11,000 nucleotides of DNA from Phycisphaeraceae bacterium (GCA_028281485.1 JANQJT010000184.1:1-11000), one strand, 5' to 3'. Shown: positions 1-7,378, counted from the stretch's first letter. Notes: generated from the sequence alone by a model not told the origin. Made by a program: numbers and translations.

Positions 1-463
1 GCACGTTGGCGGGGGGCCGGCGGTGGTGGGCGGTCTTCAGGGTGATGCCGGACTTGTCGTACACCGGCGGCTTGTGCTCGGCGAGGATGAACAGCGAACA
101 ACCCTTCTGGTTGATGCGCGGGTCGAGGCCGGACGTGTACTTCAGGCCGCGCGACACGGTCAGCCGTGCGTGCACGCCGTCGTACATCTTGTTGGCTTCG
201 AGGGTGCGCTTCAGCTCGGCGACGATGTGATCGTCATCGGGGTAGCCCCGGTACTGCAACAGGTCGGCGCTCTTGCGCAGGCGGTCGAGGTGTTCCTGTA
301 GCTTGAAGATGCGGCCCTCGTAGAGACGCAGCCCCTCCCACACCGCGTCGCCGTTCTGCACCGCCGAGTCGAAGGGCGAGACGCCGGCCTCGTCGCGATG
401 GACGAGTTGGCCGTTGATGTAAACGATCAGGTCACGGTTTTTCTCGTTGAACGTCTGCAGCAT
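1..463 (-). CDS. Class IV PLP aminotransferase, branched-chain type (3' part outside window)
   Basis: Reading the minus strand from the ATG at 463-461 gives 154 codons open to the window edge. The N-terminus has an INGQLVHRDEAGVSPFDSA stretch (about residues 17-35), then GDAVWEGLRLYEGRIFKL and EHLDRLRKSADLL (about 39-69). This order (ING, then G-D-x-x-x-E-G-x-R, then x-L-x-x-H-x-x-R-L) is the N-terminal domain of fold-type IV aminotransferases such as IlvE. These enzymes are cytoplasmic and transfer the amino group between branched-chain amino acids and 2-oxoglutarate; D-amino-acid transaminases and aminodeoxychorismate lyase share the fold. The PLP lysine lies beyond the edge, so activity and substrate cannot be judged. 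The start lies one base after the stop of the upstream sulfotransferase-like gene (TGA-C-ATG) and has no clear Shine-Dalgarno sequence, which suggests translational coupling. The family is firm; the substrate is uncertain. Confidence 0.9.
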   Translation of the reverse strand, partial: MLQTFNEKNRDLIVYINGQLVHRDEAGVSPFDSAVQNGDAVWEGLRLYEGRIFKLQEHLDRLRKSADLLQYRGYPDDDHIVAELKRTLEANKMYDGVHARLTVSRGLKYTSGLDPRINQKGCSLFILAEHKPPVYDKSGITLKTAHHRRPPANV

Positions 464-464
464 G

Positions 465-1217
465 TCAGGTGGAGCTCGCGGTGACGGGGGTGGTGATGCG
501 GTGTTCGGCCAGGCGATCGTACAGCGCCTGGGCCTTTCCCAGCAGGGGTTTCATCGATTCCGGCACGCGCTCATCCTTGGGCTTGAAGGGGGCGAAGCCG
601 GTCGATTTCTCCACGTTGGCGTACCAGTGCGGCGCCCAGACGCCGTCGGTGTCGCGCGGGCCGGGATTCCAGCTCAACATCGCCGGGTCCCACGGGATGT
701 CCAACCGTTCACACAACTGCGTCAGCACGCCCTCGGGATCGGTGCGTACGTCCTTGGAGTCCACGACGGGCGGGACGCTGCCGGTTAGTTCGATCACACG
801 GTAGTACAGGTCCGCCTGAAGCGGCAGGCCGGTCTCTTCGAGCGTGACTTCACCCAGCACCTTGGTCAGCGAGGTGAGCATCGCTTCGGGCTGACGGATG
901 AGGAAGGCGTGGCGGACCTGCTTGAACCAGCCGGTGTCCAGCTGCGGCAGGATGTGGTGGGTCATGTGTTTCTGGTACCAGATGCGGTTGCCGCCGGGGA
1001 TCGGCCCGGTCAGCCAGTCGATCACCTTGGCCGGATCGGTCTCGTGGTGTTCGATGATCTGGTCGCGACCGGGGTGATCGACGCCGGTTTGCTGGAGATA
1101 ATTGGCGTAGAGCGGCTCATCGGTGACGAAACAATCCAATCGGCTCCCGAACGACCGCATCATCGCGGTCGAGATGTTGCGCGGCCCGGACCACATCGCG
1201 ATACGTACACCTTCCAT
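465..1217 (-). CDS. Sulfotransferase-like P-loop protein
   Basis: This 250-residue protein resembles the sulfotransferase-like family often annotated beside, or fused to, branched-chain aminotransferases. Near the N-terminus it has W-S-G-P-R-N-I-S-T (residues 9-17), which fits a 5'-phosphosulfate-binding loop of PAPS-dependent sulfotransferases. HAFLIRQPEAMLTSL (about 103-117) fits the second, 3'-phosphate-contacting region with an Arg. DGVWAPHWYANVEKSTGF (about 191-208) is a conserved C-terminal block. There is no signal peptide or membrane segment, so it is probably cytoplasmic. The start is ATG at 1217-1215, with GGAG (1229-1226) eight bases upstream. A GTG directly before it (1220) is an alternative that adds one residue. 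The gene is the first of a two-gene operon and its TGA lies one base before the aminotransferase ATG. Sulfotransferase activity is inferred from the fold; the acceptor is unknown. Confidence 0.8.
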   Translation of the reverse strand: MEGVRIAMWSGPRNISTAMMRSFGSRLDCFVTDEPLYANYLQQTGVDHPGRDQIIEHHETDPAKVIDWLTGPIPGGNRIWYQKHMTHHILPQLDTGWFKQVRHAFLIRQPEAMLTSLTKVLGEVTLEETGLPLQADLYYRVIELTGSVPPVVDSKDVRTDPEGVLTQLCERLDIPWDPAMLSWNPGPRDTDGVWAPHWYANVEKSTGFAPFKPKDERVPESMKPLLGKAQALYDRLAEHRITTPVTASST

Positions 1218-1346
1218 CACATCTGCTCCGAATTGTGGTAGTCAAGAACGGACTGAACCGGGAGATGATAGCTCAAACCCGGCCGGATGCACCCGATTGA
1301 CGTCGGAGAAACCAAGGAAAAAGGTCTGATTTTGAGCCCCAGAGGG

Positions 1347-1374
1347 TTAGCGTTTTGTGAAATTTCGCTATAAT
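1347..1374 (+). promoter_or_regulatory. Candidate sigma70-type promoter for the symporter
   Basis: A perfect TATAAT stands at 1369-1374, about 113 bases before the symporter ATG. Sixteen bases upstream is a poor -35 candidate, TTAGCG (1347-1352), matching TTGACA at only three positions. The -10 box lies between two copies of AATTTCGC (1361-1368 and 1372-1379). A start site near 1381 would leave a leader of about 105 bases. The call rests mainly on the -10 hexamer and its AT-rich setting. Confidence 0.4.
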
Positions 1375-1379
1375 TTCGC
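1361..1379 (+). repeat. Direct repeat AATTTCGC, 11-base period, overlapping the -10 box
   Basis: AATTTCGC occurs at 1361-1368 and again at 1372-1379, separated by TAT. The 11-base period is about one helical turn, so both copies face the same side of the DNA, and they overlap the predicted -10 element. This would suit an operator for a repressor of the symporter, but the repeat is short and the role is inferred. Confidence 0.45.
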
Positions 1380-1474
1380 CTTGATCTAGAAACAGGGCTA
1401 CAGGTCTCTTGGGGCATGGGGGACCCGTCGAGTCAAATTAGGACCGGACGTCGGAGGCCATATCGGCGTCTCGG

Positions 1475-1481
1475 AAAGGAG
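1475..1481 (+). promoter_or_regulatory. Ribosome binding site of the symporter
   Basis: AAAGGAG lies five bases upstream of the ATG at 1487. It is the strongest Shine-Dalgarno sequence in the window and fixes the symporter start. Confidence 0.8.
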
Positions 1482-1486
1482 CACAC

Positions 1487-3568
1487 ATGGATAAGTTGGC
1501 AACGATTGACATTGTTGTGTTTATTGCGTTTATCGCCATGGTGATGGCGGTCGCGTTGCTCGCGGGACGCACCAAGGGTAAGCACAAGGACGCACAGGAC
1601 TTCTTCCTCGCGGGGCGTGGCCTGAAGTGGTGGCTCATCGGCTTCTCGCTGATCGCGGCCAACATCTCCACCGAGCAGTTCGTGGGGATGAGCGGCGCAT
1701 CGGCCAGCCACGTCGGTCTGGCTATCGCCAGTTACGAATGGATGGCGGCCATCACGCTCGTCGTCGTGGCATTCGCCTTCCTGCCGTACTTCCTCAGGGC
1801 CGGCATCTACACGATGCCCGAGTTCCTCGAGGTACGATACAACGCCGGCGCCCGTGCCATCATGGCGATTTTTACGGTCCTGATCTACATGCTCCTGCTC
1901 GGCGCGGTCACCTACTCCGGCGCCGTGACGATGCAGACGCTGCTGGGCAAGGCCGGCATCTCGATCGGACTCATCGAACCATCGCTGGTGATCGCCCTGA
2001 TCGCGATGATCTACGTCGTGACCGGCGGCTTGAAGGCCTCGGTCTGGGCGGACCTCGTCCAGGGCACCGCACTGATCATCGGCGGCGGTGTCATCATGTA
2101 TTTCGCCTTCAAGATGCTCGGCGCCGCTGAGACGGTGACGACGATCACAGACATCTCCACGGGTGAAGTGGGGACCGTCGCGCTCGATCCCGCCAAGAGT
2201 GCCATGGAGCGCTTCACCGATCTCAACAGCAACCGCCTGAACATGTTCCTCCCCGGTGACGACAAGGTCCTGCCATGGACCGCGCTCTGCCTGGGGCTGT
2301 GGATCCCCAACTTCTACTACTGGGGCCTGAACCAGTACATCACGCAGCGTACGCTCGGCTCCTCCTCACTCGCCGAAGGCCAGAAGGGCATCGTCTTCTC
2401 CGCCTTCCTCAAGCTCCTCATCCCGTTCATCGTGGTGATCCCCGGCATCATCGCCTTCAACCTCTTCGCCGGTGATATGCGTCTGGAAGCACGCAACGAC
2501 GTCGCAAAGGCCATGGCCATGTACGCCGAGGCGAATCCCAAGACGCAATTCGTTACGGTCCAGCAGGCACCCGATGACGCGGCGATTGAGGCGTTCTCTG
2601 GGCCGGGTTACGTACTGGCCGTGTATGAAAACGAGGAAGCAATCAAGGAACTAGAGGCCGAAAATCCGCACGTCCTTCCGGTGATTCAGAAAGACCTGGA
2701 AGCGTTCAAGGGGTCCGTCGCGACGTATCAGCTCTTCGACGCGAAGGAAGACCGATCCTGGTCGCACGTCAATGCCGATCTCGCCGTTGAGGTCGCCGCC
2801 TACAACAAGGCGACCGAGTCGGCGGCGAAGAAGGCCGGCGCCGCGACCGACACGCAGGCCCTTACCGCCTTCAAGTACGACACCGCTCTCGGTCAGCTCC
2901 TCGGCGAGGTGCTCCCCGCCGGCTCCGGCCTGATCGGTTTTGTGCTCGCGGCCCTGCTCGGCGCCGTGATCAGTTCGTTGGCCGCAATGCTCAACGCCGC
3001 ATCCTCCATCTTCACGCTGGATATCTATCGCAAGTTTGTCGCGCCCAATGCCAGCCAGGGCTCTACCGTGCTCATCGGTCGGGTTGCCGTGGTGACCTTT
3101 GCCGTTGTGGCCGCGGTCCTCTCGCCCGCGCTGAGCAATCCCAACCTGTCGAACTCGATCTTTACGATCATTCAGAAGGGGCAGGGCGTGCTCTCGCCGG
3201 GTATCCTGGCGATCTTTGCGTTCGGCTTGATTGTCCGGCGTGCGCCTCGCATGTGTGGCGTCGCGGGCTTGGTCACGAACGTGATCTGTTACGGCGGTCT
3301 TTGGTACACGTCCGAGAAGACCAAGTTGTTCGAGGGTATCGACTTCCTGAACAACTTCCTGAATTGGATGGCAATCTCCCTGGGCGTCTGCCTGGTTGTC
3401 ATGACCCTCATGACGCTGATCCGTCCGCTGAAGGAGCCGATGAAGTTCGAGGCCAAGACCGATCTCGACCTCAAGGGCTCCAAGGGCGCCATGACGGCCG
3501 GCATCGTCTGTGTGATACTCACCCTCGTCCTGTACGTGATCTTCAGCCCGCTGGTGATCGCCAAGTAA
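1487..3568 (+). CDS. Sodium:solute symporter, SGLT-like, with enlarged external loop
   Basis: This 693-residue inner-membrane protein belongs to the solute:sodium symporter (SLC5-like) family, which couples sodium entry to uptake of sugars or other solutes. I count about 14 hydrophobic segments. Signature stretches are LIAANISTEQFVGMSG (55-70), ASYEWMAA (81-87), PNFYYWGLNQYITQR (274-288), AVISSLAAMLNAAS (493-506) and QGVLSPGILAIF (566-577). From memory of Vibrio SGLT, its galactose contacts Q69, E88, N260, K294 and Q428 and gate Y263 correspond to Q64, E84, N275, K309, Q563 and Y278 here. Its Na2-site residues A361/S364/S365 correspond to A493/S496/S497. A sugar substrate is therefore plausible, although the S91 position is Ala (A87). 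Residues about 330-465 form a hydrophilic insert much longer than usual for this loop. The gene has a strong ribosome binding site and its own terminator, so it appears monocistronic. Family is certain; substrate is inferred. Confidence 0.93.
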   Translation: MDKLATIDIVVFIAFIAMVMAVALLAGRTKGKHKDAQDFFLAGRGLKWWLIGFSLIAANISTEQFVGMSGASASHVGLAIASYEWMAAITLVVVAFAFLPYFLRAGIYTMPEFLEVRYNAGARAIMAIFTVLIYMLLLGAVTYSGAVTMQTLLGKAGISIGLIEPSLVIALIAMIYVVTGGLKASVWADLVQGTALIIGGGVIMYFAFKMLGAAETVTTITDISTGEVGTVALDPAKSAMERFTDLNSNRLNMFLPGDDKVLPWTALCLGLWIPNFYYWGLNQYITQRTLGSSSLAEGQKGIVFSAFLKLLIPFIVVIPGIIAFNLFAGDMRLEARNDVAKAMAMYAEANPKTQFVTVQQAPDDAAIEAFSGPGYVLAVYENEEAIKELEAENPHVLPVIQKDLEAFKGSVATYQLFDAKEDRSWSHVNADLAVEVAAYNKATESAAKKAGAATDTQALTAFKYDTALGQLLGEVLPAGSGLIGFVLAALLGAVISSLAAMLNAASSIFTLDIYRKFVAPNASQGSTVLIGRVAVVTFAVVAAVLSPALSNPNLSNSIFTIIQKGQGVLSPGILAIFAFGLIVRRAPRMCGVAGLVTNVICYGGLWYTSEKTKLFEGIDFLNNFLNWMAISLGVCLVVMTLMTLIRPLKEPMKFEAKTDLDLKGSKGAMTAGIVCVILTLVLYVIFSPLVIAK

Positions 3569-3596
3569 TGCACCACGGCTAAACCTGAATCACAAC

Positions 3597-3628
3597 GCCC
3601 CCGTGGATCGGTTTCCACGGGGGCTTTT
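3597..3628 (+). terminator. Intrinsic terminator after the symporter
   Basis: GCCCCCGTGGA (3597-3607) pairs perfectly with TCCACGGGGGC (3614-3624) around a six-base loop. TTTT follows at 3625-3628. The hairpin begins 28 bases after the symporter stop and separates it from the methyltransferase gene downstream. Confidence 0.9.
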
Positions 3629-3716
3629 CATTGGGTACGGGTCGGTTGGGTGTTGCATTCGAGCGGCGGGCGGACAGCCGTGGTAGGATCGACTTTTCTA
3701 CGAAACGGGTTGGTGC

Positions 3717-4517
3717 ATGGAACAATCGTTATCACGCATGGGGGTCTGGCTGGACTACCTGTGTCTCGCGCAGCGGCGGGCGTGGGGTCGCAAGCCGAAG
3801 GGGCCGATCACGCTGCACTGGCCGCGTGCGAAGCTGCACGTGTTCAAGAATCCGTGGCGGTTGTATCGGGAGATCTTCCTGCACGAGTGCTACCGGCCGT
3901 TGGTGCCGATGGGTGATGCGCCGCGGATCGTGGACATCGGGGCGAACATCGGTCTGGCATCGCTTTACTTCCTGACGCGCTGGCCGGGCGCGCACCTGCG
4001 GGCATGGGAGCCCAACCCCTCTGCCTTCAAACTGCTCTCCAAGAATCTTCCGGCCGAACGCTTTCCGGGCGCCACCCTCGAGGTCGAACCCATCGCCTTG
4101 TCGACCGCCAGCACCACGCTGGACTTCGACGTGCCGGATGTCGACCCCGCCGCGGTGTACGCGGGGCTGACGCAGGTAGATCGGCCGCGCGATCACGCTA
4201 AGCAGGTAGTGAGCGTGACCGCGCGCGACGCGGCCGAGCTGTTTGACGAGGGCGCAGACCTGTTGAAGATGGACATCGAAGGCCACGAGTACGCGGTGTT
4301 CGAGCACGCGCTGCCGATGGCGTCACGCGTGCGATCGATGGCGATCGAGTTTCACGCGGCGGGTCGCAAGATGGAACAGGTCAAACACATCACCGGACGC
4401 TTGATAGACGAAGGTGGCTACCGCATGACCGATTGCACGGGGGATTGGCTGGAGCCCGATGCGCTCGAGGGCCGAGGGGGCTCCCTGCTGCTGCGGTTTG
4501 CCGGCCGGGATGCGTGA
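3717..4517 (+). CDS. FkbM family SAM-dependent methyltransferase
   Basis: The 266-residue protein has the class I methyltransferase fold of the FkbM family. IVDIGANIGLASLYF (71-85) is the SAM-binding motif I. AWEPNP (96-101) carries the acidic residue (E98) expected to bind the ribose of SAM. DLLKMDIEGHEYAVF (181-195) is the typical late motif of the family. FkbM proteins often O-methylate sugars or polyketides, commonly in polysaccharide or glycolipid synthesis; the acceptor here cannot be read from the sequence. There is no signal peptide, so it should be cytoplasmic. The chosen ATG (3717) has only a weak upstream G-rich sequence; the ATG at 3738 (residue 8) is an equally possible start. 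The gene stands alone between the symporter terminator and a convergent terminator, in a 148-base gap with no strong promoter that I can recognise (TAGGAT at 3684-3689 is the best -10). Confidence 0.88.
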   Translation: MEQSLSRMGVWLDYLCLAQRRAWGRKPKGPITLHWPRAKLHVFKNPWRLYREIFLHECYRPLVPMGDAPRIVDIGANIGLASLYFLTRWPGAHLRAWEPNPSAFKLLSKNLPAERFPGATLEVEPIALSTASTTLDFDVPDVDPAAVYAGLTQVDRPRDHAKQVVSVTARDAAELFDEGADLLKMDIEGHEYAVFEHALPMASRVRSMAIEFHAAGRKMEQVKHITGRLIDEGGYRMTDCTGDWLEPDALEGRGGSLLLRFAGRDA

Positions 4518-4532
4518 AACGATCGCTATATG

Positions 4533-4569
4533 AAAAAGGGCGACCCGTCTGGGCCGCCCTTGTTTGTTT
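4533..4569. terminator. Bidirectional terminator between convergent genes
   Basis: AAGGGCG (4536-4542) pairs with CGCCCTT (4555-4561). After one A-C mismatch, CCC (4544-4546) pairs with GGG (4551-4553) around a GTCT loop. On the plus strand GTTTGTTT follows; on the minus strand the A-run at 4533-4537 gives a T5 tail. One hairpin can thus end both the methyltransferase transcript and the convergent sulfatase transcript. Confidence 0.82.
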
Positions 4570-4583
4570 GAGAGGGTTACGTC

Positions 4584-7310
4584 TTACACGCTGCGACGCC
4601 GGCGTGCGATCACCAACCCGCCGAGTCCGAGCAACACGAGGCTGGTCGGTTCGGGGATGCCGTCGGCTCCACCAGTAGGAGTGCCCGCCAACCAGTTGAG
4701 TGTCAGCGCCGCCAGGTCGGTCGGATTCACCAAGCCATCACCGTTGGCGTCGCCGTCCTGCCAAGACGCGTTGTGGCTGAGCCAGTTGAGTGTGAGGATC
4801 GTCAGGTCGCCGCTGCCGTTGACCATCTGATCGCCGTTGAAATCTCCGCGATAGGTCACCAGCAATCGTACGATATCACGATCGGGATTATCGTCGATGC
4901 CGTAGTCCTCGTATAGCAGTGCCAGCGTGACGGCGTGATTGCCTGCGTCTGCCAGCGCCGGTACATCGACCTCGGTGGGATCGAACTCGCCGTGTATCGT
5001 GTTGGCAACAAGAACTTCGAATGAACTGCCGAGAGTTGGGGTGTAGCCTTCGATCAGAGCGATCTCCAGGCCGCCGGCCAGCGATGCGGCGCCGGTGACC
5101 ACGACGTGGTCGTGCTCGGGATTAACCGCGTCGCTGATGTCCGTTCCACCCAAATCGATCACGATCCTTGAGTCTGCGGTGTTAAAAAGGTTGCCGTCAA
5201 TGTTGAGGCGGCCGGTTGAGTCCAGTACGGCGAAGCTCGGATTGGTGGTTGCCAAGTATTGGTCCGCCTCTTGCTCAAGTGTCACAACGGGGGCGATCAA
5301 TTGATCCGTGTCGGATGGGGGTGTCGCACCCGGTGCGATGACTAGGGGTTGCGGTTCTCTGCGGGGTTGGCCCAGGTCGTCCGGCAGGCCCGGCGCGATC
5401 GTGCCGTCGTTGTAGACATCGGCCAAAACGTTGCCCTGTCCGGTCAGTTCGCCGCCATCCAGAATATCGACCCATCGCACGCTGATCAGGTGGCCGGCGT
5501 CCATATTGATGCGGCCACCCTCACTGATGCGTACCTCGTTGCGGCCCGTGACACCTCGGCCTCGATTGACGCGCAGCGTCTGCTTTCCGTTATCTCCACG
5601 CACCTCTACGCCGAGCAGATTCACGTTGACGTAGAGGGTTTCGACGGAGCGGTCTTCGCCGGTGGTGTTGTTGATCAGGGCCGACCAGTTCTCAACAGGA
5701 TCGGTCGCACCCGCCGTGCCCGACCAGTGTGTGGGATCCTGCAGGAGGGCGCCATGCGAGCCGTCCCAGGTCTGAAACTCCACGGTATAGCTGTCTTCCC
5801 GCTCCACGCCCTCGGCCAGGGCGATTTTGGTAAGCTCGTCCACCATCGACTGGTTCGAGGCGATGTTCAGCTCGTTGTTTTCGTCCGGATCGGCGATGAG
5901 GTCGTAGAGGCGGAGCGTGCCGTTCGAGTACTTGATCAGTTTGTAGTCGTCCTTGATGATCGCCCAGCGCGGATTCAGGCTGTCGCCGTCGGGCCCGTTC
6001 CATTCGTGGTGTTCCTGGATGATCCAGTTCTTGTGACGCTGGATGCCTTGGCCGGACAGCAGCGGTGCGATCGATACGCCGTCCATGCCCACCGGGCCAC
6101 GCGTTCCGGCCAGCTCGAGTGCCGTGGGCATGAAGTCGGGCAGGTCCGTGTATACGTCGGTCGTCGTGCCCGGTTCGATCACGCCTTCCCAGTAGGCAAT
6201 CATCGGGACGTTGATGCCGCCGTCCCAGAGGTCTCGCTTGCCGCCGCGTTTCTCGCCGTTTGCATCGAAGAACCACATGGGCGCGTTGTCCGCTGTGGTG
6301 GGGCCGTTGTCGGAGGTGAAGATGATAAGGGTGTTGTCCATGATCGAGTCGGACTCGTCACCGTCGTCGTTGGGATCGCGCAGCGACGCAACGATCTGGC
6401 CGATGTGCCGATCCATCCGCGTGATCATCGCCGCGTAGGCCCACTCGTTGTAACCCCAGTTGTCCGTGTTGGGGTGATCGAGGTAGGGAACAAACCAGTC
6501 GGGTTCGTCGAGGATGGCGTGGATGTCGAAGTGGGGGATGGTAGAGGCGTGTTCAACGTAGAACGGCTGATCGCCGCCGGCGCGAGAGCGGATGTACTCA
6601 ACGGTGCGATCCGCGATCAGATCCGCTGAGTAATTGACGGCATTGTTGCCGGAGTGGTTGCCGGTCTTCTCCAGCCACAGGCCCTCGAGTGAGAAGTCGT
6701 AGTACTTCTCGCCGACCTCGTCGACACCGTCAAAGTCGTCATCTGCGGGCTCCTCAGTGGTCCACAGCGAATCGATCTTGTACGAGTGGGCCCTGCCGTG
6801 GTCGATATAGCCGTAGAAGGTTTCGAAGCCCTGCCTGTTGGGGAGCGAGAACGGATCGTCGATCCAGGGGTTGGGTTTCAGGTTGCCGCTACCGTTGGTG
6901 CCGCCGAAGCCGCCCTTGCCGAACAGGGCGGTGTTGTAGCCGGCCGCCTGGAGGTAGTCGCCCACGGTCTGGCCGTCGTCACGGAAGGCGCCGCCGAATC
7001 CGTTGAGGTTCTGATTGCGATCGACGAGGGTGTGGCCGTTGTGAAAGCCGGCGTAGAGCATGGCGCGCGCCGGACCGCAGATCGCCGCGGCGTAAGCGTT
7101 GGTGAAGTTCATGCCGCCGGTGGCCAGCGCGTCGAGGTTGGGCGTGAGGATCTGCGTCTGGCCGTTGAAGCCCACGCTGCCGTAGCCCAAATCATCTGCA
7201 AAGATGTGCACGATATTGGGGCGAGGCGCCTCAGTTGCACACACGGGTGTACCCATCGAGCAAACGAACAACGCCGTGATGAAGCACCACGCAATTAGGT
7301 CGCGTCCCAC
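4584..7310 (-). CDS. Secreted sulfatase with dockerin-like repeats and PEP-CTERM tail
   Basis: This 908-residue protein hydrolyses sulfate esters, probably on polysaccharides outside the cytoplasm. A signal peptide covers residues 1-25 (hydrophobic core ITALFVCSMG, likely cut after VCA). The sulfatase domain spans about 31-500. It has metal ligands in FADDLGYG (D39, D40) and the C-x-P-x-R motif CGPAR, whose Cys78 should become formylglycine. Further conserved sites are GK at 131-132, IPHFD (H260), TSDNG (D334, N335) and RGGK (K358). A beta-rich region follows (about 515-815, with GRNEVRIS and GELTGQG). Then come two dockerin-like calcium loops (D823-D835 and D854-D865) and a PEP-CTERM signal (885-908: IPEPTS, hydrophobic stretch, RRRR), normally recognised by an exosortase. 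The GTG start is supported by GGGAGG five bases upstream. The gene is 178 bases downstream of a paralogue on the same strand. Substrate is unknown. Confidence 0.93.
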   Translation of the reverse strand: MGRDLIAWCFITALFVCSMGTPVCATEAPRPNIVHIFADDLGYGSVGFNGQTQILTPNLDALATGGMNFTNAYAAAICGPARAMLYAGFHNGHTLVDRNQNLNGFGGAFRDDGQTVGDYLQAAGYNTALFGKGGFGGTNGSGNLKPNPWIDDPFSLPNRQGFETFYGYIDHGRAHSYKIDSLWTTEEPADDDFDGVDEVGEKYYDFSLEGLWLEKTGNHSGNNAVNYSADLIADRTVEYIRSRAGGDQPFYVEHASTIPHFDIHAILDEPDWFVPYLDHPNTDNWGYNEWAYAAMITRMDRHIGQIVASLRDPNDDGDESDSIMDNTLIIFTSDNGPTTADNAPMWFFDANGEKRGGKRDLWDGGINVPMIAYWEGVIEPGTTTDVYTDLPDFMPTALELAGTRGPVGMDGVSIAPLLSGQGIQRHKNWIIQEHHEWNGPDGDSLNPRWAIIKDDYKLIKYSNGTLRLYDLIADPDENNELNIASNQSMVDELTKIALAEGVEREDSYTVEFQTWDGSHGALLQDPTHWSGTAGATDPVENWSALINNTTGEDRSVETLYVNVNLLGVEVRGDNGKQTLRVNRGRGVTGRNEVRISEGGRINMDAGHLISVRWVDILDGGELTGQGNVLADVYNDGTIAPGLPDDLGQPRREPQPLVIAPGATPPSDTDQLIAPVVTLEQEADQYLATTNPSFAVLDSTGRLNIDGNLFNTADSRIVIDLGGTDISDAVNPEHDHVVVTGAASLAGGLEIALIEGYTPTLGSSFEVLVANTIHGEFDPTEVDVPALADAGNHAVTLALLYEDYGIDDNPDRDIVRLLVTYRGDFNGDQMVNGSGDLTILTLNWLSHNASWQDGDANGDGLVNPTDLAALTLNWLAGTPTGGADGIPEPTSLVLLGLGGLVIARRRRSV
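4587..4850 (-). other. C-terminal dockerin-like pair plus PEP-CTERM sorting signal (first sulfatase)
   Basis: Residues about 821-875 hold two D-x-N-x-D-x-x-V-N repeats, each ending in LTLNWL. The second (GDANGDGLVNPTDL) is canonical. The first (GDFNGDQMVNGSGDL) is diverged but keeps its acidic residues. Residues 885-908 are the PEP-CTERM tail. In planctomycetes such dockerin-like repeats are widespread without classical cellulosomes, so binding to a cohesin is possible but not shown. Confidence 0.85.
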
Positions 7311-7315
7311 AGAAG

Positions 7316-7321
7316 CCTCCC
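7316..7321 (-). promoter_or_regulatory. Ribosome binding site fixing a GTG start
   Basis: On the minus strand GGGAGG lies five bases before the GTG at 7310-7308. The next in-frame Met (residue 19) would destroy the signal peptide, so the GTG is the better start. Confidence 0.75.
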
Positions 7322-7378
7322 TGGTAAATCCGGGCAGCGGCCATCAGCCCCTACCCTTGGCCGATCATTGGTGACCTT

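Larger units (their letters stand above)
1221..1486. promoter_or_regulatory. Divergent intergenic promoter region
   Basis: These 266 bases separate the minus-strand sulfotransferase/aminotransferase operon from the plus-strand symporter, so promoters for both should lie here. The part at 1340-1390 is noticeably more AT-rich than the genes and contains the best plus-strand -10 box. On the minus strand, a TATCAT (complement of 1265-1270) lies about 48 bases before the sulfotransferase start but has no convincing -35 box. No open reading frame or RNA gene was recognised. Confidence 0.5.

Noticed and set aside
6..301. Plus-strand open frames at the left edge
   Set aside because: They lie opposite the class IV aminotransferase, which has clear family motifs, and they show no motifs of their own.
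1487..4517. Symporter and methyltransferase as one operon
   Set aside because: A strong intrinsic terminator (3597-3628) lies between them in a 148-base gap.
5349..6629. A 426-codon plus-strand open frame opposite the first sulfatase
   Set aside because: It is the same kind of antisense shadow: no domain, unusual Val/Asp/Arg composition, and it lies entirely within a confident gene.
465..7310. Sulfotransferase-like gene and sulfatases as one sulfate-cycling system
   Set aside because: They are in separate transcription units several kilobases apart, one cytoplasmic and the others exported, and the sulfotransferase-like gene is tied to an aminotransferase instead.
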